From the NCBI GenBank assembly GCA_011089965.1, contig JAANAU010000020.1, forward strand, positions 1 to 63,082: a DNA stretch of 63,082 nt. The letters are read 5' to 3'. Each line of letters opens with the position of its first letter. The first letter of the stretch is position 1. The notes below the pieces were generated by a model. It ran no database searches. It saw only the letters and a list, made by a program, of their open reading frames with translations, and was not told where the DNA came from. A program made the translations under genes and the position numbers. Positions 17,792 to 27,129 of the stretch are shown one piece after another. The stretch is from Magnetococcales bacterium. Lineage in GTDB: Bacteria; Pseudomonadota; Magnetococcia; Magnetococcales; Magnetaquicoccaceae.

Positions 17792-20283
17792 TTTGACACC
17801 TCCCGACGTTTATAGAGATATGCAAACAGGGCAATCTTGTATTTTTCTTTGTACTGACTGATCTTGCCCCCAATTCCGACGGCAAAGTCCTTTCGGTAGA
17901 TCTCTTGGCGCTGTTCCTCTCTGTCCACCTGACGCAGCTTGTCCACGACAAAACGCCAGGTGCGATAGGTGAACCAGGAACGCCAGATCGCATCTTCCGG
18001 TATGTCGCTGCCCGCCATCTCGCACAAGCGCAGCAGTCCATACAGATAGGCCGTGCTCAACTCCACATCATGTTGAGTACTCAAACCTTCCGACACGTCG
18101 TGCAACTCCTTTTCCGCATCCAGCATCTTCCCAAAGGTGTGCCAGTCAACGGTCTGTTTCCAACAGGTGATCGACTTTTTGCCCGGATTCTTCTTGGCGC
18201 CATGCAGGGCGGCTTCGGCCAACCCGACCAGAGCCGGAACCGGAATACCGGGTTTGGTCATGGCCACTCCGGCGGAAAAATGGACCTCCGGATTGTTGCC
18301 CACATAGCGTTGGAACTCCTGCTGCATCTCCCTGGCCAGCCGCATCTGCGACCACCACGGCCCCACCAGGAAAAAATCATCCCCGCCCGCAAACACCGTA
18401 TAGGTATCCGGAAACTTCCGGGCACAGTGCCAGGCCAAACCGGTCGTGAAAAAGGCGTTCAATTGCCGACTCAAGGAGGCCATGCGGGCAAAGGTCGGCT
18501 CCTGCAAGCCATCCTTGAACAGAGTGCCCAGATCATCCACATCCCCTTTGAGAATCCCCAAAGCCGCGACTCCACGGCGCGTTCCCTTGGCATCCTCCAC
18601 CACACCCAGGCCAGCGATCTCTTCAAAGGTGCGGATCTCCCCACGCTCTTTGGGCACATGTCCGTTGATCTCCCGGCGGGCACGGCCATTCCACAACGGA
18701 GCGCGACCATCTTGCGCCGGGGCCAGATCCCATGCCCGCACCACAAACCCCACATCCTCATCCCCAAAACCGATCCGATAACCCAGCCATTCCACCCCAC
18801 CCTTGCCGCCTTTGCCAATGCGCAAGAGCCTCTCCTTGACCAGTTTGTCACCGATCTCAAGCTGTGCTGCGCAACGCGCGCATTTCTCATCCTTCATGGC
18901 CGGGGCCTGACCGCAACGGGAACAGACCCCGTGCGCATAATCATGATCAAACACCATCACATCACAGAGGCCGCACAGATCAAAACGCCGCCGTTTGCGG
19001 CGATCCAGATCACGAAACAATCTTTCCATCAATTCTTTGAACGGCTGTGTCTGAAAATCGCTCCGTCTGGCGCGGGTGCTGGCCAGAACGATTCCTCCCT
19101 GTCCGAACGCATGGGTCAAAAACCATGGATCCAATTCCCGACGAATCCGCTCCAACCGCGCTTCGGCATCCGGCAGACAGGGGGCCACAATCAGGAACTT
19201 GCCCGCAGCATTGATGATCTGACTGATCCCTGGCAACTCGAACGCCTCCAGAACCTTCAAGGCCGCCAACTCGGTCAACAGCGACACCTCGAACGAGCGT
19301 CCCCGCAACATCTTGGCCGCCCCTTTGTCGCTCGCGCCGCCTCCGGAAAAGATGAACTCCTGGATTCCGCAAAAATCCCCCTGAACCAACAAGAATTCCG
19401 GCGTCTCCACCCGGTCCCAGTGCCCCTGCCAGCCTGCCTCGGCAAACCCTTCGGCCACAGAACCCAACGCCTCATGATGACGCCACAAGGCCACCGCCAG
19501 CGAGGCCGTGGCCTTGGAGTGGTCATACAAAGAGACATTCGGCGGAATTTGCTTGAATCCTTCCGGTCCGCGCGTCACCGTGGCCGACGGAATGGCATGG
19601 GTAAAAGTCAGATACAACGAATCGAAATGATCCAACCACAAGGGCCATTGATCATCCTGCCACCTTGGCGATCTTTCCAGCCTTTCCAACCCCTGTAAAA
19701 ACTTTGTCCACAGAGCCTGATACTCCTTTTTGGCCTCGGCATCCGGGATCTCCGTCCTTGAAACAGGGTACAAAAACTCCGGGGCCAAAGGGTGCAAAGG
19801 AAGACGATGGTTCGGTTCATGATTCTGTTTCAAAGTTTCCAGCAATGGCCACAATCGCACCTGCCGATAATTGGCCTTTCGCACCCCCTCGTCCTCACCG
19901 GCCCGGTTGTAGCGGTCGAAACTCTCCCGCTCAAAGCCGGATGCCAGGCGATCCGCCGTGGCAATGATCCGTTGCAACGGGGTTTCCGGCTTGTGATGCA
20001 TGGCCGCACCATTGATCACCGAGTCCCGGTCCTCGAACGGCGTCATGCCCGTCCCCTTGAGCGGCGGAAGAAAAATCTTCTCCATCGCATCGATGGCCAT
20101 GCCGGTATAAGCGGCATGCTGATGCGAATGACGCCCCTCCCAGGAGGGACAATAGGTGGCCACATTCCCGAGTTTTTCGGGTGGCACCTCTCCGGTGCGT
20201 TCAAAGAACTTGCCCACATCGTGCACCAAAGCGGCAAATCCCACCCGGCAGGAGGCGGCCAACAACTGCGCGCGACTATCCAT
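17788..20283 (-). CDS. cas10: Type III-A effector subunit Cas10/Csm1
   Basis: The 831-residue protein has an N-terminal HD nuclease domain (LVHDVGKFFERTGE, His21-Asp22, with AMHHKPETP near 95). A zinc-finger-like segment follows at about 437-463 (CGLC...CSRCGQ...CARC). The palm cyclase carries LKGDVDDLG near 579 and the GGDD motif at 633-636 in FAGGDDFFLVG. HD cuts single-stranded DNA at transcribed targets, and GGDD makes cyclic oligoadenylates. Both active sites look intact. It overlaps the upstream CARF gene by 8 nt. Two CARF proteins in the operon are natural receivers of its signal. Confidence 0.97.
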   Translation of the reverse strand: MDSRAQLLAASCRVGFAALVHDVGKFFERTGEVPPEKLGNVATYCPSWEGRHSHQHAAYTGMAIDAMEKIFLPPLKGTGMTPFEDRDSVINGAAMHHKPETPLQRIIATADRLASGFERESFDRYNRAGEDEGVRKANYRQVRLWPLLETLKQNHEPNHRLPLHPLAPEFLYPVSRTEIPDAEAKKEYQALWTKFLQGLERLERSPRWQDDQWPLWLDHFDSLYLTFTHAIPSATVTRGPEGFKQIPPNVSLYDHSKATASLAVALWRHHEALGSVAEGFAEAGWQGHWDRVETPEFLLVQGDFCGIQEFIFSGGGASDKGAAKMLRGRSFEVSLLTELAALKVLEAFELPGISQIINAAGKFLIVAPCLPDAEARLERIRRELDPWFLTHAFGQGGIVLASTRARRSDFQTQPFKELMERLFRDLDRRKRRRFDLCGLCDVMVFDHDYAHGVCSRCGQAPAMKDEKCARCAAQLEIGDKLVKERLLRIGKGGKGGVEWLGYRIGFGDEDVGFVVRAWDLAPAQDGRAPLWNGRARREINGHVPKERGEIRTFEEIAGLGVVEDAKGTRRGVAALGILKGDVDDLGTLFKDGLQEPTFARMASLSRQLNAFFTTGLAWHCARKFPDTYTVFAGGDDFFLVGPWWSQMRLAREMQQEFQRYVGNNPEVHFSAGVAMTKPGIPVPALVGLAEAALHGAKKNPGKKSITCWKQTVDWHTFGKMLDAEKELHDVSEGLSTQHDVELSTAYLYGLLRLCEMAGSDIPEDAIWRSWFTYRTWRFVVDKLRQVDREEQRQEIYRKDFAVGIGGKISQYKEKYKIALFAYLYKRREVSK

Positions 20284-21409
20284 TATGCAAATCCTCTTCG
20301 ATGATGATGTATTCCGGATCCAACATCAGACCATACGCACATCCCCCGCGCTGACGGCGCGATTGCACCCGGCCAGGATGGGAAACTCCCAACAGGCTCT
20401 TGATCTTGGAGACGGAATGGCCGATCTTTTCACTGAATTCCGCATAACTGACCCCGCCGTTCCGCTCCCTGGGCACCCACCCCTGCTCCCGATGATGGCA
20501 ACGGATCCGGGCATAAACCCCATCCAACCGGGTCACATAAATCTCCTGATCCAACTCCCGACGGGCAATCCATCCCTCCTCACCCAACCCCTCCAGACGA
20601 CAACCGGCAAAAAAAAGCACCACCGCAAACTCACGGGGCGGCAGGATCACCTCGGCACCGTGATGACGTACCGTACAGGTTCTCACATGCAGCACCACTT
20701 TTGGATCCAGACTCTCCACCTCCCGTTGCACCCGGCCACGCGCATGCTCCAACGGAATGACACCGCGCCGGGTCTCTTCATCCAGCAAGGAGCGCAAACG
20801 CACCACAGGAATCTCCACCATCTCCAGATGTGCTGCCGAGCTGTCCAGAAAAATCACCCCATGCCCGGCCCGATGCACGGCCAAAGGCTGCGGAGTGACG
20901 GGTGGATAAAAAAATTCCGCCAGATTTTCAAACGGCGGCGACACCAGCAAATGGACCAGACGATCCTCGGAACGGGCCAGCAATCCAAACACCTGGGCAA
21001 ACAACACGGTCATATCCTTGCGACCGCCAGCCACACACGCCACCACCGGCAGGCTCCCCTCCTGACACCAACCGGCCAGAGACTCGAACAAACCATCGGG
21101 CATGGCGCTCTCCAACTGCCCATCTTCCCTGCGTCCGCGCCAGAACCGGTGCAGATCCTCCAGACCAAAGCCAATCTCCGCACGCGCCAACCCATACTCC
21201 CGACACAAACGATCCAACGGGGTCTCTGCACCCACCAGCAAGGCATTGCGCGCCGCATCGGCCCCCTCGGGGGTGGTCAATACCGAAATCCGTCTCACCT
21301 GGCGACCCTCACGCACCATCAGAAGATACAACGCCTCGGTAATCACCTGGGGCGTCAATCCCACCAGCACCACCAGATGACACGCCTTGCTGTTGACAGT
21401 TTTTCTCAT
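20276..21409 (-). CDS. CARF protein of the TIGR02584/Cas_NE0113 group with C-terminal HTH-like region
   Basis: The first gene of the cas operon encodes 377 residues. Residues 10-210 form a CARF domain: VVLVGLTPQVITEALYLL, ISVLTTPEGADAARNALL and VACVAGGRKDM, the last being the ligand-loop motif of the Cas_NE0113 family, members of which are annotated as CRISPR ring nucleases. Residues about 255-345 look like a winged-helix module (LPPREFAVVLFFAGCRL, then YAEFSEKIGHSVSKIKSLLG). It could therefore bind or degrade cyclic oligoadenylate, bind DNA, or both. No HEPN motif is present. Promoter-proximal position suggests a sensor or off-switch; that is inference. Confidence 0.75.
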   Translation of the reverse strand: MRKTVNSKACHLVVLVGLTPQVITEALYLLMVREGRQVRRISVLTTPEGADAARNALLVGAETPLDRLCREYGLARAEIGFGLEDLHRFWRGRREDGQLESAMPDGLFESLAGWCQEGSLPVVACVAGGRKDMTVLFAQVFGLLARSEDRLVHLLVSPPFENLAEFFYPPVTPQPLAVHRAGHGVIFLDSSAAHLEMVEIPVVRLRSLLDEETRRGVIPLEHARGRVQREVESLDPKVVLHVRTCTVRHHGAEVILPPREFAVVLFFAGCRLEGLGEEGWIARRELDQEIYVTRLDGVYARIRCHHREQGWVPRERNGGVSYAEFSEKIGHSVSKIKSLLGVSHPGRVQSRRQRGGCAYGLMLDPEYIIIEEDLHNG

Positions 21410-21577
21410 TTTGTTTCAGAGATGTTCTGGATTGATGGCATCAAGACAGGCTGCCGCACGCCCAATACTCTATGGGAAACAGACCAAAGGGTGCAACCAG
21501 GAAAAGCTGGCGACCAGATGGCGATCCCAACATGGGGACCACCTGATATGGTGGGCTGAATGACAACACTGAATACA

Positions 21578-21583
21578 ATTATA
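21578..21583 (-). promoter_or_regulatory. Candidate -10 element for the cas operon
   Basis: On the minus strand the sequence reads TATAAT at 21583-21578 within an AT-rich patch (AATAATAACTATAATTG). It lies about 170 nt upstream of the first cas gene. No good -35 box sits 17 nt upstream (AGCGTT), so the promoter may need an activator. It lies between the relic repeats and the operon. Confidence 0.4.
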
Positions 21584-21632
21584 GTTATTATTGCGCGCAA
21601 AACGCTTGCCTTGGATGCGCCGGCATCGTGAA

Positions 21633-21743
21633 TGCTCTATCCCCTTTCAATCAGGGCAATCACTTCGGATGAAAAATGACGGTTACGGCGAAATCATGGG
21701 AACGCTGTCTCAATCCCCTTTCAATCGAGGCGCATACTGAAGA
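21633..21743 (-). CRISPR. Relic two-repeat CRISPR upstream of the cas operon
   Basis: Two diverged copies of the array repeat occur at 21633-21669 and 21707-21743. The second keeps the first 18 bases (GTCTCAATCCCCTTTCAA) exactly; the first keeps ATCCCCTTTCAA. The 37-nt interval between them (21670-21706) equals a normal spacer. Orientation matches the main array 12 kb away. The remaining bases of both repeats have drifted, mostly in the distal half, so this is a decayed array remnant or a stand-alone repeat pair. Confidence 0.85.
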
Positions 21744-21755
21744 CGTCATACACGA

Positions 21756-22046
21756 TCAGTGCGGCAAAAAAGATTTCAGGATCAAGGTAACGATACCACC
21801 AACCGTGATGGCCATTCCCCATTTGAGGGGGGCGAGTTCTGCCGCAATACGCAACTCCAACTCTTTGATATCATGCTTGACAGCCAATTCCAACTCCTTG
21901 AGATCCCTCCGGGTTGCCAAATCCTCCAGATTCGTCTTGAACACACCCGAAAGGGTTTTGGCATGCACTTCAGCTTGCGCTTCGGTCAAACCAACAGATT
22001 GTAAATCTTTAATATAAGCGTGCGTATCAAACGTAATCGCCATCAT
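21756..22046 (-). CDS. Small coiled-coil protein with C-terminal membrane anchor (DUF1640/CCDC90-like)
   Basis: Starting at the ATG at 22046 (MMAITFDTHAY), with GAGAGG upstream, the product is 96 residues. It has DTHAYIKDLQSVGLTEAQAEVHAKTL, a coiled coil with repeated LE..LATRRDLKELELAVKHDIKELELRI, and a final transmembrane helix (MAITVGGIVTLILKSFL). Layout and sequence style match bacterial DUF1640/CCDC90-type proteins, which are often found in multiple copies and have no established role. It lies just downstream, in its own direction, of the topoisomerase gene. Confidence 0.65.
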   Translation of the reverse strand: MMAITFDTHAYIKDLQSVGLTEAQAEVHAKTLSGVFKTNLEDLATRRDLKELELAVKHDIKELELRIAAELAPLKWGMAITVGGIVTLILKSFLPH

Positions 22047-22186
22047 GCTCAAACCTCTCAACGCTTGAATGGATCTTTTAGCATGTATATACCATATCCA
22101 TATATCCCAAGCATAGCAATAAATTCTCCTTGGTATTGCCATTCAGATGGAGTCACACACCGACTCACCCAGCAGGCAATCCATCA

Positions 22187-24154
22187 TCATGACCGCGTAT
22201 GACGACAGTGCGGGAACCGACTGCACCCCATGAACGCCCGCCCATCCTTGGCCGTACGCGCCACCAGACGACCCTGGCGACACGCCGGACAACGGGCCTC
22301 TTCCGGGAGTGCCACCAGCTCGGAAAAACGGCTCAAAGAGTCTTCCCCCGTGCTTTTGACCGCCTCGATCAAGCGGGTGACCCACATGACCGCCTTGGCC
22401 TCGAACTCTTCCAGCGAACGCACACCCTGGGCGATCTCTTCCAGGGCCTGCTCCCAGATGGCGGTAGTGGCCGGATTGGTGACACTCTTGGGCAACAGAT
22501 CCACCAACACCCGTGCCACCGGGGCGCTGATCAGATTCTTGCCTTTTTTGATCAACAGTTTGCGCTGCAACAAGGTCTCGATGATCCCGGCGCGGGTGGC
22601 CTCGGTGCCGATCCCGGAGGTCTCGCGCAAGGTCTTTTTGAACCGGGGATCCTCCACCATGCGCCCGATGTTTTTCATGGCCTGAATCAAGGTGCCCTCG
22701 GTATACCGGCTCGGCGGCCTGGTCTGTTTGGCCTGCACCTGGCTCGACACCACAGGTACGGCGATCCCCTTTTTCAAACCCGCGGGCAGATGCTGCTCCT
22801 CCTCTTCCTCGGGTTTGGGGTCACGACGCAACACCACCTTCCAACCCGCAGCCACCTCCACATTGCCGGTGGCACGGAACAGCCATTCCGCCACCGTCAC
22901 CTCAACCACGCTCCGGTCATACTGAAACGCCGGGAAAAACTGCGCCAGATAGTGACGCCGGACCAGATCATACAGTCGCATCTCCTCCAAGGTCATGGCC
23001 GACACCGGCGAGGGAGTGCGGGTGGGTATCATGGCATGATGGGCCGTGATCCGCCCGTCATCCCATGCCTTGGAGCAGATGGCCGGATTCGCCAATCCCA
23101 CCAGTTCGGTCAACCCCGGATCCGACTGCACCATGGCACGCAACACCCCGGCAATCTCCCCCCTTTGACTTTCGGGCAAATAACGACAATCGGTGCGGGG
23201 ATAGGTGATCGCCTTGCGGGTCTCATACAACGCCTGCGCCACCTCCAGGGTCCGGGCCGCACCCATGCCCCAACGCCGGGAGGCCTCCTGCTGCAAGGTG
23301 GACAGATCCAGAGGCAAAGGAGCCTGCTCTTGCATCCGTTTCGTCTCTGCCTTGGTGATGACCCCGGTCTGACCGCTCACCTGTTGGGCCACCTCCTCGG
23401 CTTGCGACCGCTTCAGACACCGCCCCTCGTCATCCCCCAAAGCCTCCGGAACCACCCATTTGGCACGCCAGACTTTGGTGTCACTCCGGCATTCGATCCA
23501 AACCTCAAAAAAATCCTTGGGCACAAACTGCTCAATGGTCCGATCCCGGTCCACCACCAGCTTCAAGGTCGGGGTCTGCACCCGTCCCACGCTCAACACC
23601 CCGTCATAACCGCCCCGACGACCCAACAGGGTACAGGCGCGGGTCAGGTTCATGCCCACCAGCCAGTCGGCCCTGGCCCGCCCCAGTCCGGCCCGATAGA
23701 GCGGCTCGGTCTTGGCACCCGGCAACAAAGCCGCCAATGCCTGACGGATGCTCACATCATCCAGTGCCGACAACCACAAACGGGAAACCGGGCCGCGATA
23801 GTGGCAATGATCCAAGATCTCGCGACCAATGGTCTCCCCCTCCCGATCCGCATCGGTGGCGATCACCACGGAGGTGGTCTTTTTCAACAACTCACGGATA
23901 ATACGGAACTGTTTGCCCACCTGGTCGCGCACTTCCAGTCGCCAGGTCTGGGGCAGAATCGGCAGGGTTTCCAAACGCCAGGATTTCCACATCTCCTGGT
24001 AGCCGTCCGGGGGGATCATCTCCAGCAGATGGCCTACACACCACGTCACACCAATGCCCGCCCCTTCCAGGTAACCGTCTCGCTGGCGTTGCGCCCCGAG
24101 CACACGGGCAATATCCCGACCCTGGGATGGCTTTTCGCACAAATACAGGATCAT
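22187..24154 (-). CDS. topB: DNA topoisomerase III (type IA)
   Basis: The 655-residue protein opens with the TOPRIM domain (LYLCEKPSQGRDIARVLG; acidic IATDADREGETIGREIL). The core carries the catalytic tyrosine in AITYPRTDCRYLP. SGIGTEATRAGIIETLLQR is the conserved late-core segment of TopB. A C-terminal zinc ribbon (CPACRQGRLVAR...FMGCSRFPHCRHTR) closes it. TopB removes negative supercoils and decatenates replication and recombination intermediates. Length and motifs are normal. It starts 18 nt after the terminator of the upstream gene. Confidence 0.95.
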   Translation of the reverse strand: MILYLCEKPSQGRDIARVLGAQRQRDGYLEGAGIGVTWCVGHLLEMIPPDGYQEMWKSWRLETLPILPQTWRLEVRDQVGKQFRIIRELLKKTTSVVIATDADREGETIGREILDHCHYRGPVSRLWLSALDDVSIRQALAALLPGAKTEPLYRAGLGRARADWLVGMNLTRACTLLGRRGGYDGVLSVGRVQTPTLKLVVDRDRTIEQFVPKDFFEVWIECRSDTKVWRAKWVVPEALGDDEGRCLKRSQAEEVAQQVSGQTGVITKAETKRMQEQAPLPLDLSTLQQEASRRWGMGAARTLEVAQALYETRKAITYPRTDCRYLPESQRGEIAGVLRAMVQSDPGLTELVGLANPAICSKAWDDGRITAHHAMIPTRTPSPVSAMTLEEMRLYDLVRRHYLAQFFPAFQYDRSVVEVTVAEWLFRATGNVEVAAGWKVVLRRDPKPEEEEEQHLPAGLKKGIAVPVVSSQVQAKQTRPPSRYTEGTLIQAMKNIGRMVEDPRFKKTLRETSGIGTEATRAGIIETLLQRKLLIKKGKNLISAPVARVLVDLLPKSVTNPATTAIWEQALEEIAQGVRSLEEFEAKAVMWVTRLIEAVKSTGEDSLSRFSELVALPEEARCPACRQGRLVARTAKDGRAFMGCSRFPHCRHTRS

Positions 24155-24172
24155 CGGGAAAAATCAATGTTC

Positions 24173-24211
24173 AAAAAAATCCCCAGGAGGGATAGGAACC
24201 ACCCCTCCTGG
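24173..24211 (-). terminator. Rho-independent terminator of the Gly/Asn/Trp-rich gene
   Basis: On the minus strand, CCAGGAGGG (24211-24203) pairs perfectly with CCCTCCTGG (24191-24183). A run of seven T follows at 24179-24173. It lies 12 nt after the upstream stop codon and before topB, separating the two genes. Confidence 0.85.
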
Positions 24212-24222
24212 CGACAATCGAC

Positions 24223-24699
24223 TCACTTCTTCTCTTCGGCTTTGGCTTCGGGAGCAGCCGGCGGCGCACCCCAGGCCGGAGCACCCCAACCCGGAGCACC
24301 CCAACCCGGAGCACCCCAACCCGGTCCGCCATAACCATAACCCGGTCCACCCCAACCCGGACCATAGCCATAACCCGGTCCACCCCAACCATTGTTCCAG
24401 CCGTTGTTCCAGCCGTTGTAGTTGTTCCAGTTGTTGTTGCCATAACCGTTGCCGGAACCGGCGACATCGCCACCCATGTTGAAGCCGAAATTGCCCGATG
24501 CACGGCCATCGCCACGGCCATTGCCCAGCCAGTTGTTGCCCCAGTTGTTGTTCCAGTCGTTCCAGTTGTTGTTGTTGCCCCAACCACCCGGTCCACCCCA
24601 ACCCGGTCCACCCCACCAGGCCGAAGCATCACCAGCAGAGATCATGGCCGCACCACCCAGCAGGGTGGCCAATGCCAACACACGCAGACCTTTATTCAT
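24223..24699 (-). CDS. Secreted Gly/Asn/Trp-rich protein, sulfur-globule-protein-like
   Basis: The start ATG at 24699 follows AGGAGG by 8 nt. The 158-residue product has a clean signal peptide (MNKGLRVLALATLLGGAAMISAGDASA). The mature part is almost wholly Gly, Asn, Trp, Pro and Tyr: NNNNWNDWNNNWGNNW, then GPGYGYGPGWGGPGYGYGG, then GWGAP repeats, ending in a charged EAKAEEKK tail. Composition and size resemble the structural coat proteins of periplasmic sulfur globules in sulfur oxidisers. It could alternatively be another glycine-rich envelope protein. No sox or dsr genes are in the window to support the sulfur role. Its own terminator follows. Confidence 0.6.
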   Translation of the reverse strand: MNKGLRVLALATLLGGAAMISAGDASAWWGGPGWGGPGGWGNNNNWNDWNNNWGNNWLGNGRGDGRASGNFGFNMGGDVAGSGNGYGNNNWNNYNGWNNGWNNGWGGPGYGYGPGWGGPGYGYGGPGWGAPGWGAPGWGAPAWGAPPAAPEAKAEEKK

Positions 24700-24967
24700 T
24701 GTCTTTCCTCCTCGTTAAGTTTCAGTACACTATGATAACCAACCCAGGACGAAGCCTGTGGAAAAACGGGCACCGGTCATTCTCCCCATGACTCTTGAAT
24801 CCTCCCGCATCTTAAGCAATCTACTCCAAACCCCTTTTCGGTGTAAATTAAAAAAATGCACAACAGAGAGACCTTGACTCGGGAACCAATTCCATCCTGA
24901 CAATGTCAACAGGAAGTTTGTCACGCACGTCAGTTCCGGTTTGACTTTATTATCCAACGGAGTTCGT

Positions 24968-27121
24968 ATGACCAGGAGCAAGAGACACCCATCCCGAATC
25001 AGCCCGTGGGATGGGAGCGCATGGATGGGCCTGTTGTGGATCTTGACCCTGTGTCTGCCCAGCCCGGTTCTGGCCCGGGAGTTCGGGGCCTACGAGGTGC
25101 CGGTGCAACCTGCCGACGTCTTTCCGGATGCCGACCGCTTCGACCCTTTGAACGGAGCGCCCGCCATGGGTACGGCGTACAAACAGGACAAACCTGTCGG
25201 TCATATTTTTCTCACCAGTGATATCGGCTACTCCGGCAAGCCGATTGAGGTTCTGGGCGGAATGAACCGGGAGGGCATCGTCACCGGGGCCAAGGTGATC
25301 AAGCATGCCGAGCCGATCCTGTTGATCGGCATTCCGGAACAGAAACTCTTTGATTTTGTCCATCGTTATGTGGGTCGCAACCCGCTCAAGGAGGCTGAAG
25401 CGGGTGCCAGACAGGCCATCGACGCCATCAGCGGCGCCACGGTCACAGCCATCGTGATCAACGATGGCATCCATCGTGCAGCCCGCAAGATCGCACGCGG
25501 CGGCCAGGCCGAAGCTCCGGTTGCCAAATCCACCCTGCTCGATCCGCCGTTCAAACCCAAAGCCTGGAACGAGATGCTCGGCGAAGGAACCGTGCGTCGT
25601 CTGACCTTGAATCACGGCGAGGTGGATGCGGCCTTTCACAAGATCGGTGCCGGCAGCGGGGAGCCGTACATCAAGGTCATGCCGCCCCAGGAACTCTTCA
25701 TCGATCTGCATGTCGCCCTGGTCACACCTGCGGAAATCGGTCAGAACCTTCTGGGTGCGGCAGAATACGCCAATCTCAAGGAGTGGCTCGCCCCCAATCA
25801 ACAGGCACTGCTGATCATGGCCAACGGGACGTATTCATTCCGGGGGTCGGGCTTTGTGCGCGGCGGCATTTTCGACCGTTTCAAGATCAATCAGGACGGC
25901 AACGGCATTCTGCTCCACGACTACCAGTATCGCCGCATGCGCGATCTGGGAGCGGGCATGCCGGAGTTCGAGGAGATCGGTCTGTTCAAAATGCCTGAAG
26001 GCGGCCTCTTCGATCCCACCCGGAGCTGGTCCATGGAGCTTCTGGCCCAGCGTCCCATCGGCCCCATCGAAAAGACCTTCACCAGTTTTTCACTCTCCTA
26101 CACCCTGCCCGAACGGTTCCTCCAACGGCCTGCTCCGGTTGTTGTTCCACCTGCCGCCCAGACCCAAACCGCCAGCCAGGCCGACGACCCGGAGAGCGGG
26201 CCGCCTTTGTGGCAACGCATGTGGCAGGACAAAATGGGCGATATCATTGTCCTGTCGGTCTCGCTGATCCTATTGACCCTGATCTTTTTCTTTCAGGAAC
26301 TGCTGATCACCCATCCCCGCCTCGTCACCAATATCCGCCGCGCCTTTCTGCTGTTTTCTCTGATCTGGATCGGCGGTTATGCCCAGGCCCAGCTTTCGGT
26401 GGTCAATGTTCTGACCTTCCTGCACGCCTTGATGGGGAATTTCCGCTGGGAGTTCTTCCTGATCGAGCCGTTGATTTTCATCCTGTGGAGCGCCACGGCT
26501 CTTTCTTTGATCTTCTGGGGTCGGGGAGCCTTTTGCGGCTGGCTCTGCCCGTTCGGTGCATTGACCGAACTGCTCAATCTGGTGGCTCAAAAGTTCAAGG
26601 TGCCCCAGATCCGCATCCCCTTTGCCTGGCATGAGCGGTTATGGGCATTCAAGTATGTGTTGTTCATGGGACTGTTGGCCATCTCGCTTTCGTCCATGGC
26701 CACTGCCGAAATGCTGGCCGAGATCGAGCCGTTCAAAACCGTCGTGCTGCTGCGTTTTGATCGGGAGTGGCCGTATGTGTTGTGGGCCGTGGGTCTGCTG
26801 GGGGTCGGCCTGTTCATCGAGCGGTTCTTCTGCCGCTATTTATGCCCGTTGGGGGCAGCCATCGCCATCCCGGGACGCATGCGGGTCTTTGCCTGGCTCA
26901 AGAGACGACGCCAGTGCGGGGATCTCTGTTCCAACTGCGGCAACGAGTGTGGGGTTCAGGCGATCCAACCCAATGGGGAGATCCACCCGAATGAGTGCAT
27001 CTACTGCCTGCACTGCCAGTTGAACTATGTCAACGAAGCGGTCTGTCCAACCTTGATCATGCGCAAAACCCGCCGCGAACGCCGCGCCTCGGCCAGCAAG
27101 GAAGAGTCTCCCTCCGTGTGA
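24968..27121 (+). CDS. nosR: NosR, membrane FMN/iron-sulfur protein for N2O respiration
   Basis: The ATG at 24968 follows ACGGAG by 5 nt. The 717-residue protein has a signal sequence ending SPVLARE and a periplasmic FMN-binding domain (AISGATVTAIVINDGI, where the Thr in SGAT carries covalent flavin). Transmembrane helices begin near residue 420. Cytoplasmic polyferredoxin motifs follow: CGWLCPFGAL, CRYLCPLGAAI, CSNCGNECGVQ and CIYCLHCQLNY. NosR passes electrons from the quinol pool toward NosZ and is needed for its maturation and activity. It is first in the nos cluster; the next gene is 172 nt downstream across a palindrome-rich gap. Confidence 0.95.
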   Translation: MTRSKRHPSRISPWDGSAWMGLLWILTLCLPSPVLAREFGAYEVPVQPADVFPDADRFDPLNGAPAMGTAYKQDKPVGHIFLTSDIGYSGKPIEVLGGMNREGIVTGAKVIKHAEPILLIGIPEQKLFDFVHRYVGRNPLKEAEAGARQAIDAISGATVTAIVINDGIHRAARKIARGGQAEAPVAKSTLLDPPFKPKAWNEMLGEGTVRRLTLNHGEVDAAFHKIGAGSGEPYIKVMPPQELFIDLHVALVTPAEIGQNLLGAAEYANLKEWLAPNQQALLIMANGTYSFRGSGFVRGGIFDRFKINQDGNGILLHDYQYRRMRDLGAGMPEFEEIGLFKMPEGGLFDPTRSWSMELLAQRPIGPIEKTFTSFSLSYTLPERFLQRPAPVVVPPAAQTQTASQADDPESGPPLWQRMWQDKMGDIIVLSVSLILLTLIFFFQELLITHPRLVTNIRRAFLLFSLIWIGGYAQAQLSVVNVLTFLHALMGNFRWEFFLIEPLIFILWSATALSLIFWGRGAFCGWLCPFGALTELLNLVAQKFKVPQIRIPFAWHERLWAFKYVLFMGLLAISLSSMATAEMLAEIEPFKTVVLLRFDREWPYVLWAVGLLGVGLFIERFFCRYLCPLGAAIAIPGRMRVFAWLKRRRQCGDLCSNCGNECGVQAIQPNGEIHPNECIYCLHCQLNYVNEAVCPTLIMRKTRRERRASASKEESPSV

Positions 27122-27129
27122 ATGAAATG

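Noticed and set aside
24901-24925. FNR-like site upstream of nosR (CTGAC-AAT-GTCAA)
   Set aside because: The half sites are separated by 3 rather than 4 bases and the first is imperfect, so it does not fit the consensus.
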